From assembly GCA_963933065.1 (NCBI GenBank), contig CAWVUB010000001.1:4131-68130 (forward strand): a stretch of 64,000 bases of DNA, read 5' to 3'. Shown one piece after another: positions 1-7,963 of the stretch; within the stretch, counting starts at the first letter, position 1; each line of letters starts with the position of its first letter. Under the pieces are notes generated by a model. That model was given only the letters and a program-made list of their open reading frames with translations. It searched no databases and had not been told where the DNA came from. A program made the translations under genes and the position numbers. This DNA is from UBA9410 sp963933065 (GTDB lineage Bacteria; Actinomycetota; Acidimicrobiia; Acidimicrobiales; MedAcidi-G1).

Positions 1-354
1 GGCTGCACCAACTTTGGTGAGGGCAATTATCCCATGGCTAATCCCTAGCAATTCAAGTATTTGGAGGTGTTCCTCAGACTGGGGTTTCCATCCCTCGGTG
101 GCTGCCACGACGAACAAGCAGGCATCAACGGCCCCTACCCCTGCCAGCATGTTCTTAAGAAACCGTACGTGGCCCGGAACGTCGACTAGCGACAAGGTTG
201 CGCCTGATGGCAGGGTGGTGGCGGCAAACCCTAGGTCGATAGTCAAGCCGCGGGCCTTTTCCTCCGCGAATCTGTCCGGATCAGTTCCGGTTAGGGCTCG
301 GACAAGGGTCGACTTGCCGTGGTCGACATGCCCGGCTGTGGCAACGACATGCAC
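1..354 (-). CDS. selB: Selenocysteine-specific elongation factor SelB, N-terminal part
   Basis: SelB is the GTPase that delivers Sec-tRNA to in-frame UGA codons on the ribosome. Only the first 118 codons are inside the window; the gene runs off the left edge. Read on the minus strand from GTG at 354, it begins with the G1 motif AGHVDHGKST, followed by TGTDPDRFAEEKARGLTIDL, which is characteristic of SelB rather than EF-Tu, and then the DVPGH G3 motif. The start overlaps nothing and lies 4 bases past the selA stop (359), so selA and selB form one operon, with selA first. There is no ATG in frame nearby, which makes GTG the natural start. Confidence 0.95.
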   Translation of the reverse strand, partial: MHVVATAGHVDHGKSTLVRALTGTDPDRFAEEKARGLTIDLGFAATTLPSGATLSLVDVPGHVRFLKNMLAGVGAVDACLFVVAATEGWKPQSEEHLQILELLGISHGIIALTKVGAA

Positions 355-358
355 AGGA

Positions 359-1675
359 TCAGCCGTTGGAGCCTGGGTCCGCGGCGGGCGTCAAACCTCT
401 GATGGTCGCGGCGATCACAACATCGTCATCCGGATGAACGGTTCGTAGGTCGATGACCGTTGCATTGTTTGCTACCCGGGCAATCACCGGTGGTGATCCA
501 GCTCGTAACTCGGCTACTCGGTCACCGGCCAGTATGAGGCCAACTGATGGAATTTCTACCCCCGGTAGCGTCCCTCCACCGGGGACGGACACGGTGTCAG
601 CGGTGAGATGGGGAGCGATTTGATCCGCTCGTTTCCGCAGGTCATCAATCGGGATAGTGGCCATTCGCCAGAATGGGATCGCGTCGCCGTCACGGGCCAA
701 GTAGGCCAGTGCCAGTTCCTGGAGCGACTGGAGCACAAGACTCCCTGGGCGCAGGGCCCGGGCCAGCGGATGGGCCGAACATGCTGCCACCAGGTCAGCT
801 CGACCGGCGATAATCCCTGCCTGTGGTCCTCCCAGCAACTTGTCGCCCGAGAACGTCACTAGGGCCGCTCCGGCGTCGAGGGTCTGGCGGGCTGCAGGCT
901 CGTCAGATAGCCATTTTGGTGGTCCAGCGTCTAGCCACGGGCACGCGGAGTCAAGCAGACCCGATCCGATGTCAGCCACCACTGGTACGTCAAGGCTGGC
1001 GAGTTCTGCCACTGAGACCGATTCGGTGAAGCCCTCAATCCGGTAATTAGACTGATGGACGGAGAGGGTTAGAGCCATCTCAGGATTTGAGTCAACGGCC
1101 CCCGAAAAGTCATCGAGGCGGGTTCTGTTGGTTGTCCCAACCTCCACCAGTTTGGCGCCCGACTGGTTCATCACATTGGGGATGCGGAACCCCCCACCGA
1201 TCTCAACCATCTCACCACGTGATACGGCCACGCTCTGTCCAGCAGCCAAGGCAGCAAGTACTAGCAGAACTGCCGAGGCACAGTTGTTGACAACCATTGC
1301 CGCCTCGGCCCCACATGCGCGAGCCAGTAGGGCGGGAGCTCGGTCCTGACGAGACCCCCGGTTGCCGGTGGCCAGGTCAAACTCCAGAGTGGTATAGCGC
1401 TGGCCACCAGCCAAAGGAGGCCTCCACGGTGCGCGTCCCAAGTTGGTATGAAGTAGAACACCGGTGGCATTCACTACGTCGGTAAGAAGGGCTCGGACCG
1501 TGGTTTCGGCTAAATCACGGGCTCGCTGAGCTGCACCATCAGGGTGACCATCAGCCACCGCAGTCCGTGCGGCGTCCACCAAGAGAGGATGAGGTAAGCC
1601 GGTATCAACTAGCGATCGGGCTAGTCGATCGACGCTAGGTGGCCGGTCTGGGGAACTTTCAGCGGGTTGCTCCAT
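359..1675 (-). CDS. selA: L-seryl-tRNA(Sec) selenium transferase
   Basis: PLP-dependent enzyme that converts Ser-tRNA(Sec) to Sec-tRNA(Sec) using selenophosphate. The 438-residue protein has the SelA N-terminal helical part, the motif VVNATGVLLHTNLGRAP at about residues 66-82 and the PLP-lysine motif FSGDKLLGGPQAG around residue 275. Length is normal for bacterial SelA. I chose ATG at 1675; the frame stays open to a TTG at 1732, but that would overlap the divergent gene's start. It is followed at once by selB. The matching tRNA-Sec lies about 12.5 kb away at 14143. selD (selenophosphate synthetase) is not in the window. Confidence 0.96.
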   Translation of the reverse strand: MEQPAESSPDRPPSVDRLARSLVDTGLPHPLLVDAARTAVADGHPDGAAQRARDLAETTVRALLTDVVNATGVLLHTNLGRAPWRPPLAGGQRYTTLEFDLATGNRGSRQDRAPALLARACGAEAAMVVNNCASAVLLVLAALAAGQSVAVSRGEMVEIGGGFRIPNVMNQSGAKLVEVGTTNRTRLDDFSGAVDSNPEMALTLSVHQSNYRIEGFTESVSVAELASLDVPVVADIGSGLLDSACPWLDAGPPKWLSDEPAARQTLDAGAALVTFSGDKLLGGPQAGIIAGRADLVAACSAHPLARALRPGSLVLQSLQELALAYLARDGDAIPFWRMATIPIDDLRKRADQIAPHLTADTVSVPGGGTLPGVEIPSVGLILAGDRVAELRAGSPPVIARVANNATVIDLRTVHPDDDVVIAATIRGLTPAADPGSNG

Positions 1676-1731
1676 ACAATCGCGATGATAGGCGGAGGGT
1701 TGACCTTTGGGTCCCGTCGTAACATGCGGCA

Positions 1732-2214
1732 ATGTTGTTGATCCTATTTCTGATTTTTGTGGTGACCCCGATCGTGGAGTTGGTCGTGATCGTTCAGGTC
1801 GCAGGTTCCGCCGGCGTGATGAATACGATCGGGCTGTTAGTGCTAGTCAGTGCTGCCGGCGCCTGGCTGGTCCGTCGTGAGGGTTTGGGGATTATTCGCC
1901 GGGTCCAGCGGGAAGTAGGCGAGGGTCGGATCCCAGAGCGAGAAATTGTCGAAGGGTTGCTAGTTCTGGGGGCTGGAGCACTCATGCTCACCCCAGGATT
2001 TGTGACTGATGCAGTGGGCCTCTTCTTTCTTTTTCCACCGACCCGGGTACTTGTGCGGTCCGTAACTACCCGCAGGCTCAACCGTTTAAGGACTAGTAGT
2101 CGTGGGAACTTCAGGTTTGGTTGGCGCAGTCAAGACATTGCAGATGGAGGAGGGATCCTCGACACTGACTCTTGGGACGGTGGTCTGGGAGGTCCAGACG
2201 GGCCTAGCAGTTAG
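1732..2214 (+). CDS. fxsA: FxsA family membrane protein
   Basis: Small inner-membrane protein of the FxsA family, named after the E. coli protein that counters F-plasmid phage T7 exclusion; its normal cell role is unclear. The 160-residue product starts with a hydrophobic helix (LLILFLIFVVTPIVELVVI), then a second helix, then the typical FxsA segment with a GAGALMLTPGFVTDAVGL stretch at about 80-100 and a third helix ending in FPPTRVLV. The C-terminal tail is hydrophilic and glycine-rich. Divergent from selA (57 bases apart) and convergent with mrp; the two stop codons overlap by 4 bases at 2211-2214. Confidence 0.85.
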   Translation: MLLILFLIFVVTPIVELVVIVQVAGSAGVMNTIGLLVLVSAAGAWLVRREGLGIIRRVQREVGEGRIPEREIVEGLLVLGAGALMLTPGFVTDAVGLFFLFPPTRVLVRSVTTRRLNRLRTSSRGNFRFGWRSQDIADGGGILDTDSWDGGLGGPDGPSS

Positions 2215-3392
2215 GCGCCGGCTGCGTCTAGTGCGTTTTCGGCTGCTGTGAGGAGCCGGGCACTGCAACCCGCCATATCTACTGGTGGTGCCGCTTCGGT
2301 GATAATGCGCTCAACGATGTCTCGGTAAGCATCGGCTGCTGGGCCCTCACCAAGGGCAACTGGGAGACCGGCATCACCGGCTGCGGCCACGGCCCCATCC
2401 AGTGGGATGCTTCCTAGTAGTGGGGCCCCTACCTGTGCAGCCAGCGCATCACCGCCTCCGGTACCAAATAACTCATGGCGGCTACCGTCGGGGGCCACGT
2501 AGGCACTCATGTTCTCGACAACCCCGACAATGCGTAAATAGTTAGCCCGCCCCATGTTCGCAACCCGCACAGCTACTTTCTGGGCGGCCAGAGTTGGTGT
2601 GGTCACCACCACCATCTCAGCTTGGGGGAGCATCTTGGCGAGGCCCATCTGCACGTCGCCAGTGCCAGGCGGCATATCGATCAGTAGATAGTCCATTTGA
2701 CCCCAAGCCACGTCCTCACAGAAGTGTTGGACAGCCCGGTTCAGGATTAAGCCACGCCACATGAGGGCAGATTCTTCGCTGTCGACAAGGAAGCCCATCG
2801 AGACGACCTTCACTAGGCCGCTACCAATCGGGACTTCAATTGGATCAATCTTCCCGACCTCGGGGGAGCCTCCAAGGCGACCTTCGACACCCAGCATGCG
2901 TGGCACCGAGAAGCCCCAGATATCAGCATCCATTACCCCGATGGTCATCCCACGCGCTGCCATTGCGGCAGCAAGGTTGACAGTTACCGACGACTTACCG
3001 ACTCCCCCCTTACCAGAGGCCACCATCAGGACTTTGGTTGTTGCAGGGATTTCAGTATCCGGGGCGTTACGACTCACGTTGAACCGAGCCCGAGCCATGG
3101 CTGTTGCTTTTTCTTCTGCGGAAAGTTCATCCCATGAAAGGTGGACCGATGAGACGCCGGGTAGATCGCTGACCCGCGCTCGCACATCTCGTTGGATCTG
3201 AGCTCTGAGCGGGCAGCCAGAGGTGGTCAAGGCGATAGTTACGTCTACTCGGCCGTCTGCATCAATCTTCACCGCCCGGGCCATACCAAGCTCGACGATG
3301 TCTGTACCCAGCTCCGGGTCGATGACTCCCCTCAGAACTCCAAGTACGTCTTCTTCTGACGGGCCAGCGCTGGTAGGGAGCGTCTCGTCCAT
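2211..3392 (-). CDS. mrp: Mrp/ApbC-type iron-sulfur carrier P-loop ATPase
   Basis: Cytosolic ATPase of the Mrp/NBP35 family that binds and hands on [4Fe-4S] clusters. The 393-residue protein has an N-terminal MIP18/DUF59 domain (about residues 12-90, GVIDPELGTDIVELGM) and a ParA-like ATPase domain with the deviant Walker A GKGGVGKSS at about 130, followed by DADIWGFSVPRML and DMPPGTGDV. No obvious CxxC pair is present in the C-terminal part, so cluster binding would need other ligands. It is divergent from the HesB-type gene at 3488, consistent with shared Fe-S assembly work. Confidence 0.93.
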   Translation of the reverse strand: MDETLPTSAGPSEEDVLGVLRGVIDPELGTDIVELGMARAVKIDADGRVDVTIALTTSGCPLRAQIQRDVRARVSDLPGVSSVHLSWDELSAEEKATAMARARFNVSRNAPDTEIPATTKVLMVASGKGGVGKSSVTVNLAAAMAARGMTIGVMDADIWGFSVPRMLGVEGRLGGSPEVGKIDPIEVPIGSGLVKVVSMGFLVDSEESALMWRGLILNRAVQHFCEDVAWGQMDYLLIDMPPGTGDVQMGLAKMLPQAEMVVVTTPTLAAQKVAVRVANMGRANYLRIVGVVENMSAYVAPDGSRHELFGTGGGDALAAQVGAPLLGSIPLDGAVAAAGDAGLPVALGEGPAADAYRDIVERIITEAAPPVDMAGCSARLLTAAENALDAAGA

Positions 3393-3487
3393 GAGTCCAT
3401 GATACGGGCCCTAACTCGATGGGGTTGACTTGGCGGGTCGTTGTTACACTAGAGCAATAGTCCGAATCCGAGTTTCAGGAGGAATCG

Positions 3488-3808
3488 ATGATCACGTTGA
3501 CGGATGAGGCCACTACCAAGGTAGGCCAACTCATCGATAGCGAATCCGAAGATGGCCTGGCTCTTCGGGTGGCTGTGCGCCCCGGGGGTTGTTCCGGCTT
3601 TAGTTACGAGATGTACTTTGATTCTGATCGTGCTGCAGACGACCTAGAAAAAGCCTTCGGAGACGTTCGGGTAGTAGTCGATCCATCAAGTGCTCAACTT
3701 CTCGAAGGGGCCACACTTGATTACAAGGATGGCCTAAACGAAGCGGGGTTCTCTATCGACAACCCGAATGCTCAGAAAACTTGTGGTTGTGGGCAGTCGT
3801 TTAGTTGA
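3488..3808 (+). CDS. HesB/IscA/ErpA-type iron-sulfur cluster carrier
   Basis: A-type Fe-S carrier of 106 residues. The three expected cysteines are present: one in GGCSGFSYEM (about residue 35) and two in the C-terminal CGCGQSF. A clear ribosome binding site, AGGAGG, lies at about 3477-3482, just before ATG 3488. It probably accepts a cluster and passes it to apo-proteins such as SdhB or the [2Fe-2S] fusion protein nearby. I cannot separate IscA from ErpA by eye. The stop is TGA; reading through it gives no sensible extension, so it is not a Sec codon. Confidence 0.93.
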   Translation: MITLTDEATTKVGQLIDSESEDGLALRVAVRPGGCSGFSYEMYFDSDRAADDLEKAFGDVRVVVDPSSAQLLEGATLDYKDGLNEAGFSIDNPNAQKTCGCGQSFS

Positions 3809-3902
3809 TTGATGGGTAGTTCATGAGTCGCTGGCTGTCTTTCAGATAAACCACTAGCCGGCGCTTATGGCGACGGCTTCTGTGGTTCTGAGGCATCTGA
3901 TT

Positions 3903-4814
3903 TTAGACTGCAGTTTCTATAGCGGCGACCACTTCACTGTTGTCCATGGTGAAGTGCAACGCTGCGGTGATGATGCCTGCGGAGTTAGCCACGATAAGGC
4001 TGGGCTCAAAGGTCAGACCGAGCGCTGTCACTACTGGGGTGGTGTTGAAGTTGCCGGCCTCAGGCCTCTGGTAGACCTCGGCGTGAACCACGGACCATGG
4101 TTCAGGTCGGACTCGCATTGCTGAGCGGAGTAAGCCAACAGTTGGGCCGCACACATCAGACTGACAGAACCGCGGTGTTGACACCAGTAGCGCAACAGGG
4201 CCGGGACGAGCCAGTGCTTCTGTTACTGAGTACTCATGGAACGGACATGGTCCGTTGGGCTCCGTGCAGATCGGATCGACGTTCTTTGGATCAGCGATTG
4301 TCGGGGTAGCTGTTGCTGGGAGCGGGTCGCCTATCTGAAGGAGTTCGGTTTGATCGACATCAATTACTCGGAGGTTATGAGGCTCAGACTTATTGTCGAT
4401 GTGCACGACGTAGTCACCGGGATCGTTGATTTGAAAAACGAGGGGGAAGTATGGGGTGGCAGGTTTACCACCGTGTCGTTCGACCGTATGTGTGGCTACC
4501 ACCGTGCCCTCAGCGCCGGCTTGTCGAATGGTGAAGTCCAGTTGTTGAGGACCCTCAGTGTCTATGGGTAAACCGTCAGTGCCAAGGAGCACGTAGGGCG
4601 CACGTTGAAGTGAACCGGCAACTATTGAACTAGGGGCCGTGTAGCCGTCGGCAAACCTGGCCCCCAGTTGCCATCCAACTGGGTCCGTTTCTTTGATCTT
4701 TGCGGTCGTTGCGGTACCTGATTGGCTGCCTCTTCCACATGCCGCCACCAAGGCTCCGGCCGCCAACCCAACTAGTACATGCCGCCGACCGATATACGGT
4801 TGGATCTGCTGCAT
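3903..4814 (-). CDS. Predicted lipoprotein with a C-terminal thioredoxin-like domain
   Basis: A 303-residue exported lipoprotein of unknown function. From ATG 4814 it has a short positively charged N-terminus, a hydrophobic stretch and a lipobox LVAAC with the cysteine near residue 26, so it should be anchored outside the membrane. The middle third looks like a beta-sandwich (YVVHIDNKSEPHNL). The C-terminal part resembles a thioredoxin fold, with STPRFCQSDVCGPTV at about 210; the two cysteines are four residues apart rather than CxxC, as in several SCO/peroxiredoxin-like relatives. The longer frame starting at 4973 would overlap the divergent gene and place the signal peptide internally, so I rejected that start. 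Confidence 0.8.
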   Translation of the reverse strand: MQQIQPYIGRRHVLVGLAAGALVAACGRGSQSGTATTAKIKETDPVGWQLGARFADGYTAPSSIVAGSLQRAPYVLLGTDGLPIDTEGPQQLDFTIRQAGAEGTVVATHTVERHGGKPATPYFPLVFQINDPGDYVVHIDNKSEPHNLRVIDVDQTELLQIGDPLPATATPTIADPKNVDPICTEPNGPCPFHEYSVTEALARPGPVALLVSTPRFCQSDVCGPTVGLLRSAMRVRPEPWSVVHAEVYQRPEAGNFNTTPVVTALGLTFEPSLIVANSAGIITAALHFTMDNSEVVAAIETAV

Positions 4815-4882
4815 GGTCGGTGACCATACCGGTGACCGGGCACACTCTTTGGGTGGGAGCATTTTCGCTAGATGACCAGACG

Positions 4883-6475
4883 GTGGGAAAATCTGTAAAT
4901 CTGACCGTCGATGGTCGCAAGGTAGTGGTGGCCGACGAGAGCGGGACTTTGCTTGATGCTCTCCGAGGGCCACTGGGCTGCCTATCGGTAAAGGACGGCT
5001 GTAGTCCTCAGGGCCAGTGTGGTTGTTGCACGGTGCTGATTGATGGTCAACCTCGGGTGTCGTGTGTGACGCCTCTGCGTCGCGTGGCTGGACGGTCGGT
5101 TATTACCCTGGACGGTCTACCGGCCGGTGAAGCCAACCGATGGGCCAAGGCCTTCTGTGCGACCGGAGGCAGCCAATGCGGGTTCTGCACACCCGGCATC
5201 GTTCTACGTTTCGCTGGACTAGAGGCTTCGGCGCCCGCTGGTACAACTCCCGATCGTGATCAGGCAGCCCGGGCGTTGCAAGCGCACTTGTGTCGTTGCA
5301 CAGGTTGGCTAACCGTCTTAGACGCATGGGAGGTAGCCGTCGGTATCCGGCCAGCTCCCTCTGGGCTGGTAGACCGAAACGCATCGGAACAGCGTGCGTC
5401 CCTCGAGGGTCGTAGTCCCCAGATAGTTGGGCCCGAGGTAGCCCTAGGCCGTGGCGGTTTCGCTGCTGATACGGCACCGGTTGGTGCCCTAATCGCCGTG
5501 CCAGGTGACGGGTCAATAGAGGATCCAGACACCTGGGTTGTAGCCGACACGTTGGCTTCTGCTCGACAGGCTGCTGGAAAAGTCCAGGGGCGTCGGACCA
5601 CTGCTGACGTGGTGCCGCCACTGCGGGCGCCGGCGGCGGTTTCTGGTGAGGCTGGCCCTGCTGAGTGGGACGCCGTGCTGAGAACTGTGTGGGTTGAGCC
5701 TGCCCCTCTGGAGACCGACGCCGTTTGGTGTGTTCCTGGTGGTGAAACGTTTGGACCGCTGGCCAACGGCGGTGCCTTTGGAGCGAAGGTTGACTCGCCT
5801 CTTCCTGGTATCGCACGGGCCTTAGCTGACATGCATGACAAGCCGGTCCTAGTGACTCCTTCGCGTGAGGAAACTGTGCAGTTTGGTCCCAAGCGACCCC
5901 CGGTAGCCGGTGGCGCATTGGCTGACGGAACCGGAGTCCTACGGGTAGTCCGAACCCCAGGGATTGTGGAGGCAGTGGCTTCGGTTGCTCCTGGTTTAAC
6001 TGTTTTAGAGGTTGACGTGGATGGCCCACCTACAGCGGCCACGGCTCGCGCTGCTGGTTGGGCGGAGGCTATTGTGCTGTTGACTGGTGCGGGAGCCATG
6101 GCGCCTGGTCAACCGGTGAGATCCCCCGATGGGGCGGAGGCAACGGCCACTGTCGAAGACGAGGGCATTTGGGTCACCGTCCGATGCGGCAAACCACTTG
6201 ATGAGGTGGTTCTGAGGTCCTACTGCATTGGCGCCGCTCATATGGCGTGGAGTTGGATTACCTCAGAAGGTCTGGCGGTCGATAACAGCGGCGTTGTCCA
6301 TGATCTGACTGTGCGGTCCTTCGGTATTGTCCGGGCGAAGGACACGCCGTTGATAAACGTCGATGTGCTCGCCGACAGTGGCAGCCCCGTCAACGGATCA
6401 GATGCCGTGTTTGCCGCAGTGGCTGCTGCCACTTGGTGTTATCGAGGATGTCCTAATGAACTTCCGACTGGATAG
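4883..6475 (+). CDS. Single-chain [2Fe-2S] / reduced molybdenum-hydroxylase-like protein
   Basis: Fusion protein of about 530 residues related to xanthine dehydrogenase and CO dehydrogenase. Residues 1-150 are a normal small subunit: first [2Fe-2S] ligands in GCSPQGQCGCCTVL (Cys40, 46, 49) and Cys61, second cluster in CGFCTPGIV and HLCRCTGW. The remaining part resembles pieces of the Mo-cofactor subunit: NGGAFGAKVDSPLPGIARAL, then RSYCIGAAHMAWSW, RSFGIVRAKDTPLI and a C-terminal end. It is only about 370 residues instead of the usual 750 or more, and the catalytic GVGE region reads VNGSDA. No FAD subunit is adjacent. It may be a stripped-down electron-transfer or non-catalytic protein. Start: GTG 4883 fits the family; GTG 4853 is an alternative. 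Confidence 0.75.
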   Translation: MGKSVNLTVDGRKVVVADESGTLLDALRGPLGCLSVKDGCSPQGQCGCCTVLIDGQPRVSCVTPLRRVAGRSVITLDGLPAGEANRWAKAFCATGGSQCGFCTPGIVLRFAGLEASAPAGTTPDRDQAARALQAHLCRCTGWLTVLDAWEVAVGIRPAPSGLVDRNASEQRASLEGRSPQIVGPEVALGRGGFAADTAPVGALIAVPGDGSIEDPDTWVVADTLASARQAAGKVQGRRTTADVVPPLRAPAAVSGEAGPAEWDAVLRTVWVEPAPLETDAVWCVPGGETFGPLANGGAFGAKVDSPLPGIARALADMHDKPVLVTPSREETVQFGPKRPPVAGGALADGTGVLRVVRTPGIVEAVASVAPGLTVLEVDVDGPPTAATARAAGWAEAIVLLTGAGAMAPGQPVRSPDGAEATATVEDEGIWVTVRCGKPLDEVVLRSYCIGAAHMAWSWITSEGLAVDNSGVVHDLTVRSFGIVRAKDTPLINVDVLADSGSPVNGSDAVFAAVAAATWCYRGCPNELPTG

Positions 6476-6548
6476 CCCGTTAAATCAGGGTGTGGAAGGT
6501 TATGACTCAATCTATGAAAATCGTGTCTACTAGGAACGGAGCACAGTT

Positions 6549-6896
6549 ATGACCAAGCCTGTCGGTCCCTATACCCCAGTCGTTCGTGCCGGTGATTTGT
6601 TGTTCGTCAGCGGTCAGGTCGGTATTGCAGAAGGGGCCATTGTTGACGGAGGAGTCGGGGCGGAGCTGGCGCAGGCGCTAGCCAATCTACGGACTCAAGT
6701 CGAGGCAAACGGGGCGACGTTGGATCAGGTGGTGAAGACCACGGTGTTCTTGACCGACATGGATCACTACACGGTTATGAACGAGGGTTATTGCGATGTG
6801 TTTGGTGATCACCGCCCAGCCCGTTCAGCGGTAGCGGTAGCTGCTTTACCGCTTGGCGCCCTTATCGAGGTAGAGGCCATTGTGAGTTTGAGATAG
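6549..6896 (+). CDS. RidA family deaminase (YjgF/YER057c/UK114)
   Basis: Small cytosolic protein of 115 residues. RidA proteins hydrolyse reactive enamine/imine intermediates from PLP enzymes. Family features are visible: GPYTPVVRAGDLLFVSGQ near the N-terminus, an asparagine-rich middle with LANLRTQVEANGATLDQVVK, and the signature end RSAVAVAALPLGALIEVEA, including the usual arginine (RPARSAV). It follows the [2Fe-2S] fusion gene by 73 bases in the same direction and could share its transcript. The exact substrate cannot be read from the sequence. Confidence 0.92.
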   Translation: MTKPVGPYTPVVRAGDLLFVSGQVGIAEGAIVDGGVGAELAQALANLRTQVEANGATLDQVVKTTVFLTDMDHYTVMNEGYCDVFGDHRPARSAVAVAALPLGALIEVEAIVSLR

Positions 6897-6980
6897 CGGT
6901 GTCGACCTCTTTTGGGCACGTTTCTAAGTGAATTGAGTTGCGGTGTGCGTCGTGAGTCATGAGGGTGGCAGACTGCGCCA

Positions 6981-7166
6981 ATGCTCGGCGCCGTTTTGAT
7001 GATCCTGCTTCTAGTGGTGGTGATGCCTGTAGGCATCTTGATGAGTGGGGCTCTGGCTGCTGCCTTACTCGGAGGTCTCTTAAAAAAGGACGTTGACAAC
7101 ACACACGCCGGGTCTGAGTTGCTTGATTTGAGCGAAGCTGACCCCTACTCGCAGGCAGTCGACTGA
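6981..7166 (+). CDS. Small single-span membrane protein, unknown
   Basis: A 61-residue open reading frame starting at ATG 6981. Residues 1-33 form one long hydrophobic segment (LMILLLVVVMPVGILMSGAL) followed by KKD and a short acidic tail, so the product would be a one-helix membrane protein. It sits alone between ridA and the convergent glnR. No family recognised. The composition is typical of small actinobacterial membrane proteins, but a chance frame is possible. Confidence 0.5.
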   Translation: MLGAVLMILLLVVVMPVGILMSGALAAALLGGLLKKDVDNTHAGSELLDLSEADPYSQAVD

Positions 7167-7182
7167 ATAGCGAGTTGTTAGT

Positions 7183-7863
7183 TCAACCGCCCCACCGGGA
7201 TTGACCAAACCGGTAGCCCACCGACCGGACAGTGTGGATAAGGCTGGCGTGTTCTTCACCAAGTTTGGCCCGGAGCCGTCGAATGTGTACATCTACCGTG
7301 CGGGCGCCACCGTAGTAGTCGTAGCCCCACACTCTGCTTAAGAGGGTTTCACGCGTGAACACCTTGCCAGGGTGGGCGGCTAGGAATTTGAGCAGTTCGT
7401 ACTCCATGTAGGTGAGGTCGAGTGGTTCGCCGTCAATAACCGCCTGGTAGGTCTCAAGGTTTAGGGCGAGCGGTCCGTATCCGACCAGTTCGGGTCGGAC
7501 CTCCCGGCCACTACGTGAAAACAAATGCTTGATTCGGGCCTGAAGTTCGGTCGGCCGTAGTGGACTCAGGCAGAAGTCGTCGAACAAGTCGTCCCGAAGA
7601 TCCAAGGAGTCGAGTTGGCTACCGCCTACCAGTAACAGCAGAGGCTGTAAGGGCACTTCCACCTTTCTGAGACGCCGACACAGGGCAAAGGCTCCCTCTG
7701 TATCGGTATCGGCCACCACGACAGCTCCCGCCCAGCCTCCGTCAGGCTCCTCGGCCATAGCGGCTTCTGCATCGCTGACGGCCTTCCACGACCAGCCATC
7801 CAGATCTAAACACTGGGCTAGTTCTGGCGGTGGGGGATTTGGAAAGACGAGAAGGGGTTCCAT
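7183..7863 (-). CDS. glnR: GlnR-type OmpR-family nitrogen regulator
   Basis: Winged-helix regulator of 226 residues. The C-terminal DNA-binding domain is very like GlnR of actinobacteria: LTYMEYELLKFLAAHPGKVF, WGYDYYGGARTVDVHIRRLR and TVRSVGYRFG. The N-terminal receiver domain is degenerate, as in GlnR: it lacks the acidic pocket and phospho-aspartate of normal receivers (VVVADTDTEG lies where the acceptor would be), so it is an orphan regulator. GlnR controls glutamine synthetase and ammonium uptake genes, and the two glutamine synthetase genes next to it (7964-9346 and 9521-10534) are obvious targets. It is read in the same direction as the type I gene, about 100 bases downstream. Confidence 0.88.
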   Translation of the reverse strand: MEPLLVFPNPPPPELAQCLDLDGWSWKAVSDAEAAMAEEPDGGWAGAVVVADTDTEGAFALCRRLRKVEVPLQPLLLLVGGSQLDSLDLRDDLFDDFCLSPLRPTELQARIKHLFSRSGREVRPELVGYGPLALNLETYQAVIDGEPLDLTYMEYELLKFLAAHPGKVFTRETLLSRVWGYDYYGGARTVDVHIRRLRAKLGEEHASLIHTVRSVGYRFGQSRWGG

Positions 7864-7963
7864 GGTGATTTTGCTGATTACGCTTTGGATTCAGTACTTG
7901 CAGTCTGCCGGATTTGAGAGTCAAGCACTTCGGTGAGGGTTCGATGGCCGGGTATCGGTTGGG

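Noticed and set aside
3806..3850. TGA at the end of the HesB-type gene as a possible selenocysteine codon
   Set aside because: HesB-like selenoproteins are known, but all three cysteines are present here and the read-through stops after three sense codons.
5103..6099. Long minus-strand frames of 279 and 308 codons opposite the [2Fe-2S] fusion gene
   Set aside because: Both are proline-, arginine- or serine-rich shadows of the plus-strand gene, which has clear cysteine motifs and a good start.
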